Positions 16,774-23,857 of a stretch of DNA of 64,000 bases are shown here, one piece after another. This DNA is from Meiothermus ruber DSM 1279. Its GTDB lineage: Bacteria > Deinococcota > Deinococci > Deinococcales > Thermaceae. Numbering within the stretch: the first letter of the stretch is position 1; each line of letters starts with the position of its first letter. The notes below the pieces were generated by a model that made no database searches, had not been told where the DNA came from, and saw only the letters and a list, made by a program, of their open reading frames with translations. The DNA lies in NCBI RefSeq assembly GCF_000024425.1, contig NC_013946.1:992001-1056000 (forward strand), written 5' to 3'. The translations under genes and the position numbers were made by a program.

Positions 16774-19071
16774 ATGCGAACGTTAATCGCTTTGTTTCTG
16801 GCAGGAATTCTTGCAGCTTGCGGGAGGGGGCCTCAGGAGCCGACATTCATCGAGCCCAAAATTTCCCCGCAGACCCGGGTGCTGAGCCTCGAGACCCGCG
16901 AGAGCCTCGAGGGCCTGGTTATCAACAACCTGAACGAGTGCCTCGAGTACACCAACCAAAGCCGTCCGCGGTGCCAGGCCACCCTGACCTTTAAAGCGGG
17001 TAGCACACAGTTGGGGGAGCTCGAGGTCGGCCAGATTCTGGCCAGCGAGCCGGGCCCCAATGCGCCCTATGGCTTTTTGTTCAAGGTTAAGCAAATCACT
17101 GCGGGCAGCGAGCAGGTGGTGGTGGAGGCCGAGGAGGCCGGTCTGGCCGAGGCCATCACCGAGGGCGAGGCCAGCTTCCAGAAGAACCTGGGGGCCAGCG
17201 ATCTGGTGCAGGCTGAGGGCCTTTCTCCGGGGGTTCGGTTCGCCAACGGCCAGACCCGCTACCAGGCCCAGCCCGGCGTACAGCCCATGAATGTCCTCGA
17301 CTTTGCCTTCAACGAAATCATCTACGACGAAGACGGCAACCTTTCCACCACCCTGGATCAGGTGCGGGCCGAGGGCAAGGTATTTTTTGACTTACAAAAC
17401 GGCTTTTCGGCCAGTGTTACCTGGAAAAAGGCGCTGGGTATTCCGGTTTATCCAAACGGGGTCTACTTCAAGGCGGCTTTTGGCATCAAGCACAACACCA
17501 GCGTAAAGATCTTCTCCACCCTGGGCAAAACCATCAAGAAGGAGTACGAGCTTGCCAAGTACACCTTCAAGCCCATCACTGTGATGGTGGGGCCGGTGCC
17601 GGTGGTGTTTGTCCCCAACCTCTACATCACCATCAGCGCCGAGGGTACGGTCTCGGCCAACCTGGTGCTGGGGGCCAGCGAGGAACTCAATGCGCAGGCC
17701 TGCTTTGAGTACAAGGGGGGCTTTAGGAACTGCTCGAGCCTGAGTAAAAAGTTCGAGGCCGGCATCGCCCAGGCCAACAGCACCCTGAAGGTCACGGGCT
17801 CCATGAACGGCAAGGTGGATGTGTTGCTGTACGGCCTGGTGGGGCCCTATGCCAAACTGGGGGCGTACCTCGAGCTGAGCGCCACCGTGCCCGGCAACCC
17901 GGTCTGGAAGCTGGACGCCGGGGTCAAGGGCAGCATCGGCATTCACGCCGACCTCTGGCTCTTCCGCCTGGATACCGACCTCGAGATCTTCAACGAAAAA
18001 CTGGGCACCATCGCCCAGGCCCAGCCGGGCCCGCCCTCGGTGGTTTTTGGGGGTGGGAGTTTGGTTAATTTCGAGGGCGGCCCCTTTATCAACCGGCCCT
18101 ATTACATCTGTGCCACGGCTTTCGATCCGCAGGATGGTCCACTGCCGGTGCAGATAAGCTCGAGTTCGGATGGCTCCCTGGGCACCGCCCCCACCAGCAG
18201 TAAGTGCGTGTCCTACACCTTCTCTACCCTGGGCCCCCGCACCCTCACGGCCAGGGCCACCAACTCCCTGAACCTGAGCACCACCGCCACCACCACCCTG
18301 ACGGTGCAGGACATCCCCCCGCTGGCCCAGATCATCCAGCCGCTGCCCAGCCTCAACCCCACGCTTCCACAGGCCAAGGCCATACCCGCGGGCCGCTACC
18401 TGTTCTTGCAGGCCGTCTGGGAAGATAAATCGCTGAGCGTGCCCGACTGTACCCGCGGCGAGTGGCGAAGCCGCAACCGCGACACCAACGCCGATATGGG
18501 CGACGAAGTGCCCAGCCTCGGCTGCGCCACGCGCATGCGCCTGAGCAACCAGCCCGGCTGGCGGCGCATTACCTTCAAATACACCAACCCCCAGGGCGTG
18601 GCGGTGGAAAAGTTTGTGCTGGTGAATGTGGGAGATCCCGATCCGCGCGGCACCAACGAGCCGCCGCTGGCTAAAATCACCCGCCCGCTGCCGACTTTTT
18701 CCAAAGACAAAGCGGTCAACCCCACCGTTGGTAGTACCAACCTCGTGCTGGAGGGCACGGTTTTCGACGCCGATAACACGACCCTGAACTACGCCTGGTA
18801 CCTTGCCGAGGTGGTGGGGGGGTATCCCGGCCCCAAGAAAGCAGTGCCTGGCGGTTCGGGTAGCGTGAACGTTCCTGGCGATCTCAACGTGACCCTGCCC
18901 GGTGTTACCATCCCCAGCCTGGCCGCACTCTTCCCCTCGGTTAGCACCTGCCCTGGTTACAAGCAGCAGTTCGTGGCCTACCTCGAGGTCTCGGATGGGG
19001 TTGCTTCCAGCGCTCGGCCGCGGCCAGTCATCATGGCTCAGCGCTTCGAGCTTCCGGTGTGCATAAACTGA
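16774..19071 (+). CDS. Large lipoprotein of unknown function
   Basis: A 765-residue lipoprotein: lipobox ending at Cys16 (GILAAC), then a long beta-rich region with no family I recognise. Residues of about 420-765 look like PKD or Ig-like repeats (YYICATAFDPQDGPLPVQI; TLTARATNSLNLS), each carrying paired cysteines. ATG 16774 has a strong GGAGGGGG Shine-Dalgarno. It diverges from the propeller lipoprotein and ends exactly at repeat copy 2, whose first three bases provide the TGA stop. The Ig-like repeats resemble those of the subtilase lipoprotein, consistent with one envelope island. Function is not assigned. Confidence 0.75.
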   Translation: MRTLIALFLAGILAACGRGPQEPTFIEPKISPQTRVLSLETRESLEGLVINNLNECLEYTNQSRPRCQATLTFKAGSTQLGELEVGQILASEPGPNAPYGFLFKVKQITAGSEQVVVEAEEAGLAEAITEGEASFQKNLGASDLVQAEGLSPGVRFANGQTRYQAQPGVQPMNVLDFAFNEIIYDEDGNLSTTLDQVRAEGKVFFDLQNGFSASVTWKKALGIPVYPNGVYFKAAFGIKHNTSVKIFSTLGKTIKKEYELAKYTFKPITVMVGPVPVVFVPNLYITISAEGTVSANLVLGASEELNAQACFEYKGGFRNCSSLSKKFEAGIAQANSTLKVTGSMNGKVDVLLYGLVGPYAKLGAYLELSATVPGNPVWKLDAGVKGSIGIHADLWLFRLDTDLEIFNEKLGTIAQAQPGPPSVVFGGGSLVNFEGGPFINRPYYICATAFDPQDGPLPVQISSSSDGSLGTAPTSSKCVSYTFSTLGPRTLTARATNSLNLSTTATTTLTVQDIPPLAQIIQPLPSLNPTLPQAKAIPAGRYLFLQAVWEDKSLSVPDCTRGEWRSRNRDTNADMGDEVPSLGCATRMRLSNQPGWRRITFKYTNPQGVAVEKFVLVNVGDPDPRGTNEPPLAKITRPLPTFSKDKAVNPTVGSTNLVLEGTVFDADNTTLNYAWYLAEVVGGYPGPKKAVPGGSGSVNVPGDLNVTLPGVTIPSLAALFPSVSTCPGYKQQFVAYLEVSDGVASSARPRPVIMAQRFELPVCIN

Positions 19072-19209
19072 TACCGCTTTTGCTTGAATCCTTCACCGCC
19101 CTGCGTAGTCAAAGGTGAAGGATTCAAGCCGACCGAAGGGAGTAGAAAAGCCTTTCGGTAGTATCGTTTAGGCTTGCCACAGTGAACGATACTACCGAAA
19201 TGCGTATGA
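19070..19209 (-). repeat. Double-hairpin repeat, copy 2 (inverted relative to copy 1)
   Basis: Hairpin B arms are 19082-19097 and 19114-19129; hairpin A arms are about 19152-19168 and 19185-19200. Read on the minus strand it matches copy 1 almost base for base outside the loops. It begins at the TGA of the preceding gene and ends where the IS5-type element begins. Confidence 0.9.
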
Positions 19210-20036
19210 GAGACTGTCTTAATACTTTCTAGGAGGCCAATCTTCTGACCATAAGCCGGATCATTGCCGTGTAGATGAAGGTCTCTGAGCTCTCGGGTAG
19301 AAGCTCATAGTCCCGGTTCAGCCGGCGGCTGAAACTGAGCCAGGCAGGGCCAAGCAGACGTGCCTCCGTGTGCGGAGGCACGCTTGTCTGCGTAAGGTGC
19401 GCTCCACCACCCATCTGCGGGGAATCACCACAAACCCCCGATGCCCCCGCGTCCTCTTCCGAGGCTGGTCTTGAAGTTGGCATCCGGCCTGCGCACCACC
19501 TCCACCGTCCAGCTCAAGGTGCGCCGAACCCATTCCTCGAACCTGCGCTTGTAGCCCCCATCCACAAACAGACGCGATAACCGCTTCGACAGCCCCTGGG
19601 TATCCACCAGCAGATGCCGTTTGCGCCCCTTTACCTTCTTGCCCGCGTCATACCCCTGACCCCCCTTTTCCCAAGGTCTTCACGCGCTGGCTGTCCAGAA
19701 TCCCCGCACTGGGTTCAGGCAGGCGTCCTGCTTTGCGGCGGGTTTTCTCGCGCAGGGTGGTGTGTATCTGTTGCAGGAAACCAGATTTGCGCCACCAACG
19801 GAAGGGGCAGGTCGCAGGGCATCATGCGCCAGGCGCAACCGGCGCGGGTGATGTAGAAGAGGCCGTTCAGGATTTCCCGCCAGGGATGCTCCCTGGGGCG
19901 ATGGGGGGAGGCGGAGGGCTGAGGCATCAGGGGCGCCAGGATGGCCCATTCCTGGTCGGTCAGATCGCTGGGGTAGCGGCTTTCTCTGAGTTCCATGCGT
20001 GACTGTAGCATGAGGGAGGGTATTAAGACAGTCTCT
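19209..20036 (-). mobile_element. Decayed IS5-type insertion sequence
   Basis: About 830 bp bounded by matching terminal inverted repeats, AGAGACTGTCTTAATAC at 19209-19225 and its complement at 20020-20036. The enclosed transposase is broken. The element directly abuts repeat copy 2. No convincing target duplication is seen. Confidence 0.8.
19229..19996 (-). pseudogene. Remnant of an IS5-family transposase
   Basis: The start (MELRESRYPSDLTDQEW, then GLFYITRAGCAWRMMP) is the N-terminus of an IS5-family (IS427-like) DDE transposase. After DLP about ten residues are missing and the frame changes: RWWRKSGFLQQIHTTLREKT and LDSQRVKTLGK lie in another frame. A run of G near 19660 shifts it again to DAGKKVKGRKRHLLVDTQGL, and a further internal deletion joins to RLFVDGGYKRRFEEWVRR. 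The terminal ELLPESSETFIYTAMIRL is intact. With several indels and at least two deletions, no active transposase can be made, even by programmed frameshifting. Confidence 0.85.
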
Positions 20037-20142
20037 AAGAAGCCCCCTGGCGCGCAGCGAAAGGAGGGGGCGCCTAGAACACAGGGGGGCAAGAACCGCC
20101 CCGGCAAAAGCCCGGGCCGCGCCCGGGCTCAGAACCCCCCTC

Positions 20143-21252
20143 CTACCACCCCGCCGGCCAGAGCCAGGCCCGTTGCTGCGGGGTCATGGGGCCGTCGGGG
20201 GGCTGCTCGCGCCTGCTGGTGCGGAAGGCATCAAACCAGGCGATGGCCGCCGGGTCGGTGATCTCGTCCAGCCGCCACTCCCCGAACTCGCAGCGCACGC
20301 TCCCGTCGGGGTTCAGGAAGGCCCCCGCCCCCCGCCCGGCCAGGCGGAAGTAGCGCTTCTCCCAGGACTTGGGGTAGGGCCCCACCCCGTCGGCGTAGGA
20401 GAGCAGGATCACCTCGTGGGTGCGGTTGGAGAGGGAGGGGAAGCGGGGGTTGTACTGGATGCCGTTGGTGATGTATATCGGATTGGAGTTGCTGGTGGCC
20501 ACGTAGGCCTCGTACTCCCCGTCAATCCAGTACCAGTTGCGGGTATAGCTCCACGGCGGATTCCCCGGCCCCGGCCAGGTCACGTCCACATCCTCGTCCC
20601 GCCACTGGATCACCCCCCGGTGCCAGGAAGCGATGTAGATGCCCTTCTTAGCGTTGAAGATGCCGGGTACGTCCTCCTGCAAGCAGCCGATGAAGGGGGG
20701 CGCGCCGATGGGGGAGGTGGCGATCGCGTTGTGAAGAAAAAGGTTTCTGGTATCAATGATAGCGGCCTGCACCCCCGGCTCCCACGGAAACCGCTCCAGC
20801 ACCTCGAACTCCACCGGCCCGATGGGGGCCTCGAAGCGCCAGGGGTTCTCCTGGGTGTGCAGCTTGAAGCGGTACTTCCAGCGGAACTTGCGCCCGCCGT
20901 AGATCTTGTTGAGCGTCTGGTCCAGCCCGTAGTGCACCAGGTAGCCCTCGGTGGTGACCAGGCCCTGCACGCGGTAGAAGGCGGGGGCGACCTTGTTATC
21001 GTAAGGCAGGGTGGGCAGGGTCATGACCCGCCAGCTGCCATCCAGGCCCTCCACGTAGGTATGGAGCCCAATGCCGAACGCATTGTCCTTATACCAGTAG
21101 TCCAGATACCCCTCCGCCGCGTCGTACTTGAAGACCAGCGGCCCGTCCGTGGGCGGATCGATCACCGGCGGGGGCGGCGGGGCAGCGGGGCGGTTGTTGC
21201 AGCTGGTACCGAGCAGTAAAGCGGCCATGGTGAGAAGCAGCAATCGTTTCAT
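20143..21252 (-). CDS. Exported protein of unknown function, probable lipoprotein
   Basis: A 369-residue protein starting MKRLLLLTMAALLLGTSC, a signal peptide with a near-lipobox Cys at residue 18, then a Pro-rich linker (PAAPPPPPVIDPP). The rest is rich in Trp, Tyr and Pro (GYLDYWYKDNAFGIGLHTYV; SYTRNWYWIDGEYEAYV) and resembles no family I know. ATG 21252 is chosen over 21276 because it opens the signal peptide; GGGAGG lies upstream and a TACAAT -10-like hexamer at 21262-21267. The gene lies between two insertion sequences in a stretch without CTCGAG, suggesting it was acquired with them. Confidence 0.6.
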   Translation of the reverse strand: MKRLLLLTMAALLLGTSCNNRPAAPPPPPVIDPPTDGPLVFKYDAAEGYLDYWYKDNAFGIGLHTYVEGLDGSWRVMTLPTLPYDNKVAPAFYRVQGLVTTEGYLVHYGLDQTLNKIYGGRKFRWKYRFKLHTQENPWRFEAPIGPVEFEVLERFPWEPGVQAAIIDTRNLFLHNAIATSPIGAPPFIGCLQEDVPGIFNAKKGIYIASWHRGVIQWRDEDVDVTWPGPGNPPWSYTRNWYWIDGEYEAYVATSNSNPIYITNGIQYNPRFPSLSNRTHEVILLSYADGVGPYPKSWEKRYFRLAGRGAGAFLNPDGSVRCEFGEWRLDEITDPAAIAWFDAFRTSRREQPPDGPMTPQQRAWLWPAGW

Positions 21253-21343
21253 CAGCTTTATTGTAGCCTCCCGCATACCGCCCGTTCCTCATCAATGAGA
21301 ACTCATAAGAAATCTCCAAGACTCTTTCTACTAAAATGGAGCC

Positions 21344-21856
21344 ATGCAACTGGCCCAACATCAGCGCCGCCCCCGGTTGGAACTCCAACTGCGACACCAT
21401 CCGGATCACCTCCACGCCCTCTACCGGGAGTCCCAAGACCAGACCGAACGCGCCCGCTGGCACGCTCTCTGGCTGCTGGCCAGGGGTCAGAGCATCCCCG
21501 AGGTAGCCAGGAATCTGGGCTATACCGATCGCTGGGTGCGTCAGGTGATCCACCGCTACAATCAGGGCCTGCCTATGAAGAATCTGCGGCACGAGAACAA
21601 AGGCCGGGCCCCCCTCGTACCGCCCGAACTCCAGGAACCCTTCCGCCAGGCCCTCCTCCAGCCCCATCCCAGGGACGGGCTTTGGAGCATACGCCACGCG
21701 GCGGAGTGGCTGGCTGAAAGGCTGGGACGTCCGGTGGATGGGCGGCGGGCCTGGTACTGGATGCGTCGCCTGGGCCTGGCCCCGCTGCGCCCCCGGCCGC
21801 GCCACCGGGAGGCGGATGCGAAGCGGCAGGAGGCTTTCAAAAAAAGCTCTTTCTGA
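21344..21856 (+). CDS. IS630 transposase, N-terminal frame (DNA-binding part)
   Basis: 170 residues with helix-turn-helix segments (ARGQSIPEVARNLGYTDRWV), then a second winged-helix-like part (DGLWSIRHAAEWLAERLG). This is the DNA-binding half of an IS630 transposase. It ends just after a run of seven A (21839-21845), where a -1 slip would enter the catalytic frame. Alone it probably lacks catalytic activity. Confidence 0.85.
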   Translation: MQLAQHQRRPRLELQLRHHPDHLHALYRESQDQTERARWHALWLLARGQSIPEVARNLGYTDRWVRQVIHRYNQGLPMKNLRHENKGRAPLVPPELQEPFRQALLQPHPRDGLWSIRHAAEWLAERLGRPVDGRRAWYWMRRLGLAPLRPRPRHREADAKRQEAFKKSSF

Positions 21857-22416
21857 TGGTTTTCCTGTTCAGGCTGCTCTTTCCTGAACTGGAGTTGGAG
21901 GTGTGGGGCTTTGATGAGCACCGAATAGGGCTGAAGCCCATCCGCCGACGGGTATGGGCCTTGCGAGGGAGGACGCCGCTAGCGCAGGAGCGGCCCCGCT
22001 ATCGCTGGCTGTATGTGTACGCCTTCATAAGGCCGGGTACGGGGGAAAGCGAGTACTGGCTGCTGCCCTCGGTCTCGGTGGAGGGGTTCCAGTTGGTGTT
22101 GGAGGCCTTTGCCCGGCTACGGGGGGCGGGGGCGGGCAAGCTGGTACTGGTGGTGCTGGATCAGGCTGGCTGGCACACCTCGGGGCGGGTGGAGCCAGCC
22201 AGGGGCTTGGGGCTGTGTTATCTGCCATCCTACTCGCCCGAGTTGCAGCCGGTAGAACGAGTCTGGGGGCTCATCGACGCGGTCGTGGCCAATGGGCAGG
22301 TGCAGGATGAAGAGGAGCTGTGGGCCAAGGTGGAAGCCCGGTGCGCTTACCTACAAACCCAGCCCGCGCTTATCCAGAGCTACACCCTATTTCACTGGTG
22401 GCCGGGGGGATGTTAG
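21856..22416 (+). CDS. IS630 transposase, C-terminal DDE frame
   Basis: 186 residues carrying the DDE catalytic triad: Asp in WGFDEHRIG, Asp in LVVLDQAGWH, and Glu in LQPVERVWG. It lies in the -1 frame relative to the upstream ORF; its ATG overlaps the upstream stop (TGATG at 21854-21858). Read through the A7 run, the frames join as FKK followed by LFLMVFLF and give a full-length transposase of about 355 residues, normal for IS630. The catalytic motifs are intact, so the element may be active. Confidence 0.85.
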   Translation: MVFLFRLLFPELELEVWGFDEHRIGLKPIRRRVWALRGRTPLAQERPRYRWLYVYAFIRPGTGESEYWLLPSVSVEGFQLVLEAFARLRGAGAGKLVLVVLDQAGWHTSGRVEPARGLGLCYLPSYSPELQPVERVWGLIDAVVANGQVQDEEELWAKVEARCAYLQTQPALIQSYTLFHWWPGGC

Positions 22417-22468
22417 GGGAATGAATCAAAAGGATTTCATATGATACCGGTTTGTTGAACCCAGGCTG

Positions 22469-22525
22469 GGTTCGGCAAATGCGAACCGCAGGCCGGGGTG
22501 GGTGTTCCCCTATCCACCCCGGCCT
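22469..22525 (-). terminator. Tandem hairpins after the ABC transporter operon
   Basis: Two perfect stems: 12 bp AGGCCGGGGTGG/CCACCCCGGCCT (22490-22501 with 22514-22525), directly after the ATPase stop at 22530, and 6 bp GGTTCG/CGAACC (22469-22474 with 22482-22487). No T-tract follows on the minus strand. Confidence 0.55.
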
Positions 22526-22529
22526 GGCA

Positions 22530-23843
22530 TCAACTAGCCGCTGGGCTGGCGACCTCCTCGCTTCTGGAGAGCAGGCCGGTGTTGTAGTCGTACTCGAACA
22601 GCTCGGCGTAGCGCCCCCAGTCGATGGCCGTGGCCAGCACCTTTTCGGCGTCCTCGGTGGACATGTAGTCTTCCAGCTCGCGCAGGAAGCGCTCCTCGGG
22701 GGCCCGCCCGGTGGGGCGCGTGTTTAGCACCCGGTGGATGTGCCCGACCAGAGGAACCTGCTGGAGCAGGCGCTCGGCGAAGATGCGCTTGCGCCCCTCC
22801 AGGCCGGCCTTTACAAAGCGCTGGCCTTCGGCGGTGAGCTGGATATCGCCGGCCTGCAGCACGGCCAGGCCCAGCAGCTCGGCGGCGTCCAGCAAGGGGA
22901 AGAGGTCGTCTACTTCCAGGTGCATCTCCTCGGCCAGGCGGGGCAGGTCTTCCTTGCCGTAATCGGGGCCTTCGGCCACCCGTTCTAAGAGCCCGGCGAG
23001 GGCCCCCACCGGGGCCTGGGGCAAGCGGTGGCCCAGCGTGAGGGGCTCGGGCGTGGCCCGCTCGGGGGCCGGGCGGGTGGTCAGGATGCGGTAGATCTCC
23101 TCGACCAGCTCCTGGAAGGCGGGGTCTTCGCGCTCCCGCGGATGCCCCAGGGTGACCGCTATCTCGGCCCGGATGCGGCCGGGGTTGCTCGAGAGCACCA
23201 GGATGCGGTCGGCCAGCAGCACCGCCTCCTCGATGTTGTGGGTGACCAGCAGGATGCCCTTGAGGGGGAGGCGCCCGCTCTGCCAGAGGTTCAAAAGCTC
23301 GAGGCGCAAAGTCTCGGCGGTGAGCACATCCAGGGCGCTCATGGGCTCGTCCATAAAGAGCACCTCGGGCTGTGTGACCAGGGCCCGGGCAAAGCCCACC
23401 CGCTGGCGCATGCCGCCGGAGAGCTCCTTGGGGAAGGCTTTCTCGAAGCCGTCCAGCCCCACCAGGTCAATGGCCTCCAGGGCTTTCTGGCGGCGCTGGG
23501 GGGCGGGGATGCCCATTGCCTCCAGGCCCAGCTCCACGTTTTGCTGCACGGTGAGCCAGGGGAAGAGGGCAAAGCTCTGGAAGACCATGGCCATGCCCGG
23601 CATGGGCCCCTGCACCGGCTGGCCCCGGTAGCGCACCTCGCCTGCCGAGGGCCGCAACAGCCCGCTCAGGCAGCGCAAAAGAGTGCTCTTGCCCGAGCCG
23701 CTGCGGCCCAAGAGGGCTACGATCTCGCCCTCCTGGAGCTCGAGGTGGATGCCCTCGAGCACGGTGAAGGGTTTGCCCTCGGGGGTGGTGAAGGTTTTGG
23801 TCAGGTTTCTGGCCTCTAGCAAGGTTTTGCGGTTGGATTGCAT
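22530..23843 (-). CDS. ABC transporter ATP-binding protein with C-terminal AAA-associated domain
   Basis: A 437-residue ATPase energising the permease encoded just upstream. The nucleotide-binding domain (about 1-250) has Walker A LGRSGSGKST, signature LSGGMRQRVGFARAL and Walker B VLFMDEPMSALD, closest in style to nitrate/sulfonate/taurine importers. From about residue 290 a second domain (LPRLAEEMHLEVDDLFPLLDAA) corresponds to the AAA-associated C-terminal domain found on a subset of these ATPases. ATG 23843 follows GGAGGTATCC; the longer open frame upstream is antisense to nothing useful and overlaps the permease. The gap to the permease stop is 14 bp. The substrate is unknown. Confidence 0.9.
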   Translation of the reverse strand: MQSNRKTLLEARNLTKTFTTPEGKPFTVLEGIHLELQEGEIVALLGRSGSGKSTLLRCLSGLLRPSAGEVRYRGQPVQGPMPGMAMVFQSFALFPWLTVQQNVELGLEAMGIPAPQRRQKALEAIDLVGLDGFEKAFPKELSGGMRQRVGFARALVTQPEVLFMDEPMSALDVLTAETLRLELLNLWQSGRLPLKGILLVTHNIEEAVLLADRILVLSSNPGRIRAEIAVTLGHPREREDPAFQELVEEIYRILTTRPAPERATPEPLTLGHRLPQAPVGALAGLLERVAEGPDYGKEDLPRLAEEMHLEVDDLFPLLDAAELLGLAVLQAGDIQLTAEGQRFVKAGLEGRKRIFAERLLQQVPLVGHIHRVLNTRPTGRAPEERFLRELEDYMSTEDAEKVLATAIDWGRYAELFEYDYNTGLLSRSEEVASPAAS

Positions 23844-23857
23844 GGATACCTCCGGGA

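Larger units (their letters stand above)
21308..22439 (+). mobile_element. IS630-family insertion sequence
   Basis: 1132 bp flanked by TA on both sides (21306-21307 and 22440-22441), the target duplication of IS630/mariner elements. The ends are imperfect inverted repeats: AGAAATCTCCAAGACTC at the left and TGAAATCCTTTTGATTC as the complement of the right. It carries two overlapping transposase frames. No CTCGAG occurs inside. Confidence 0.85.

Noticed and set aside
19229-19996. Programmed frameshifting of the IS5-type transposase
   Set aside because: Besides frame changes there are at least two internal deletions of conserved segments, so no frameshift restores a full protein.
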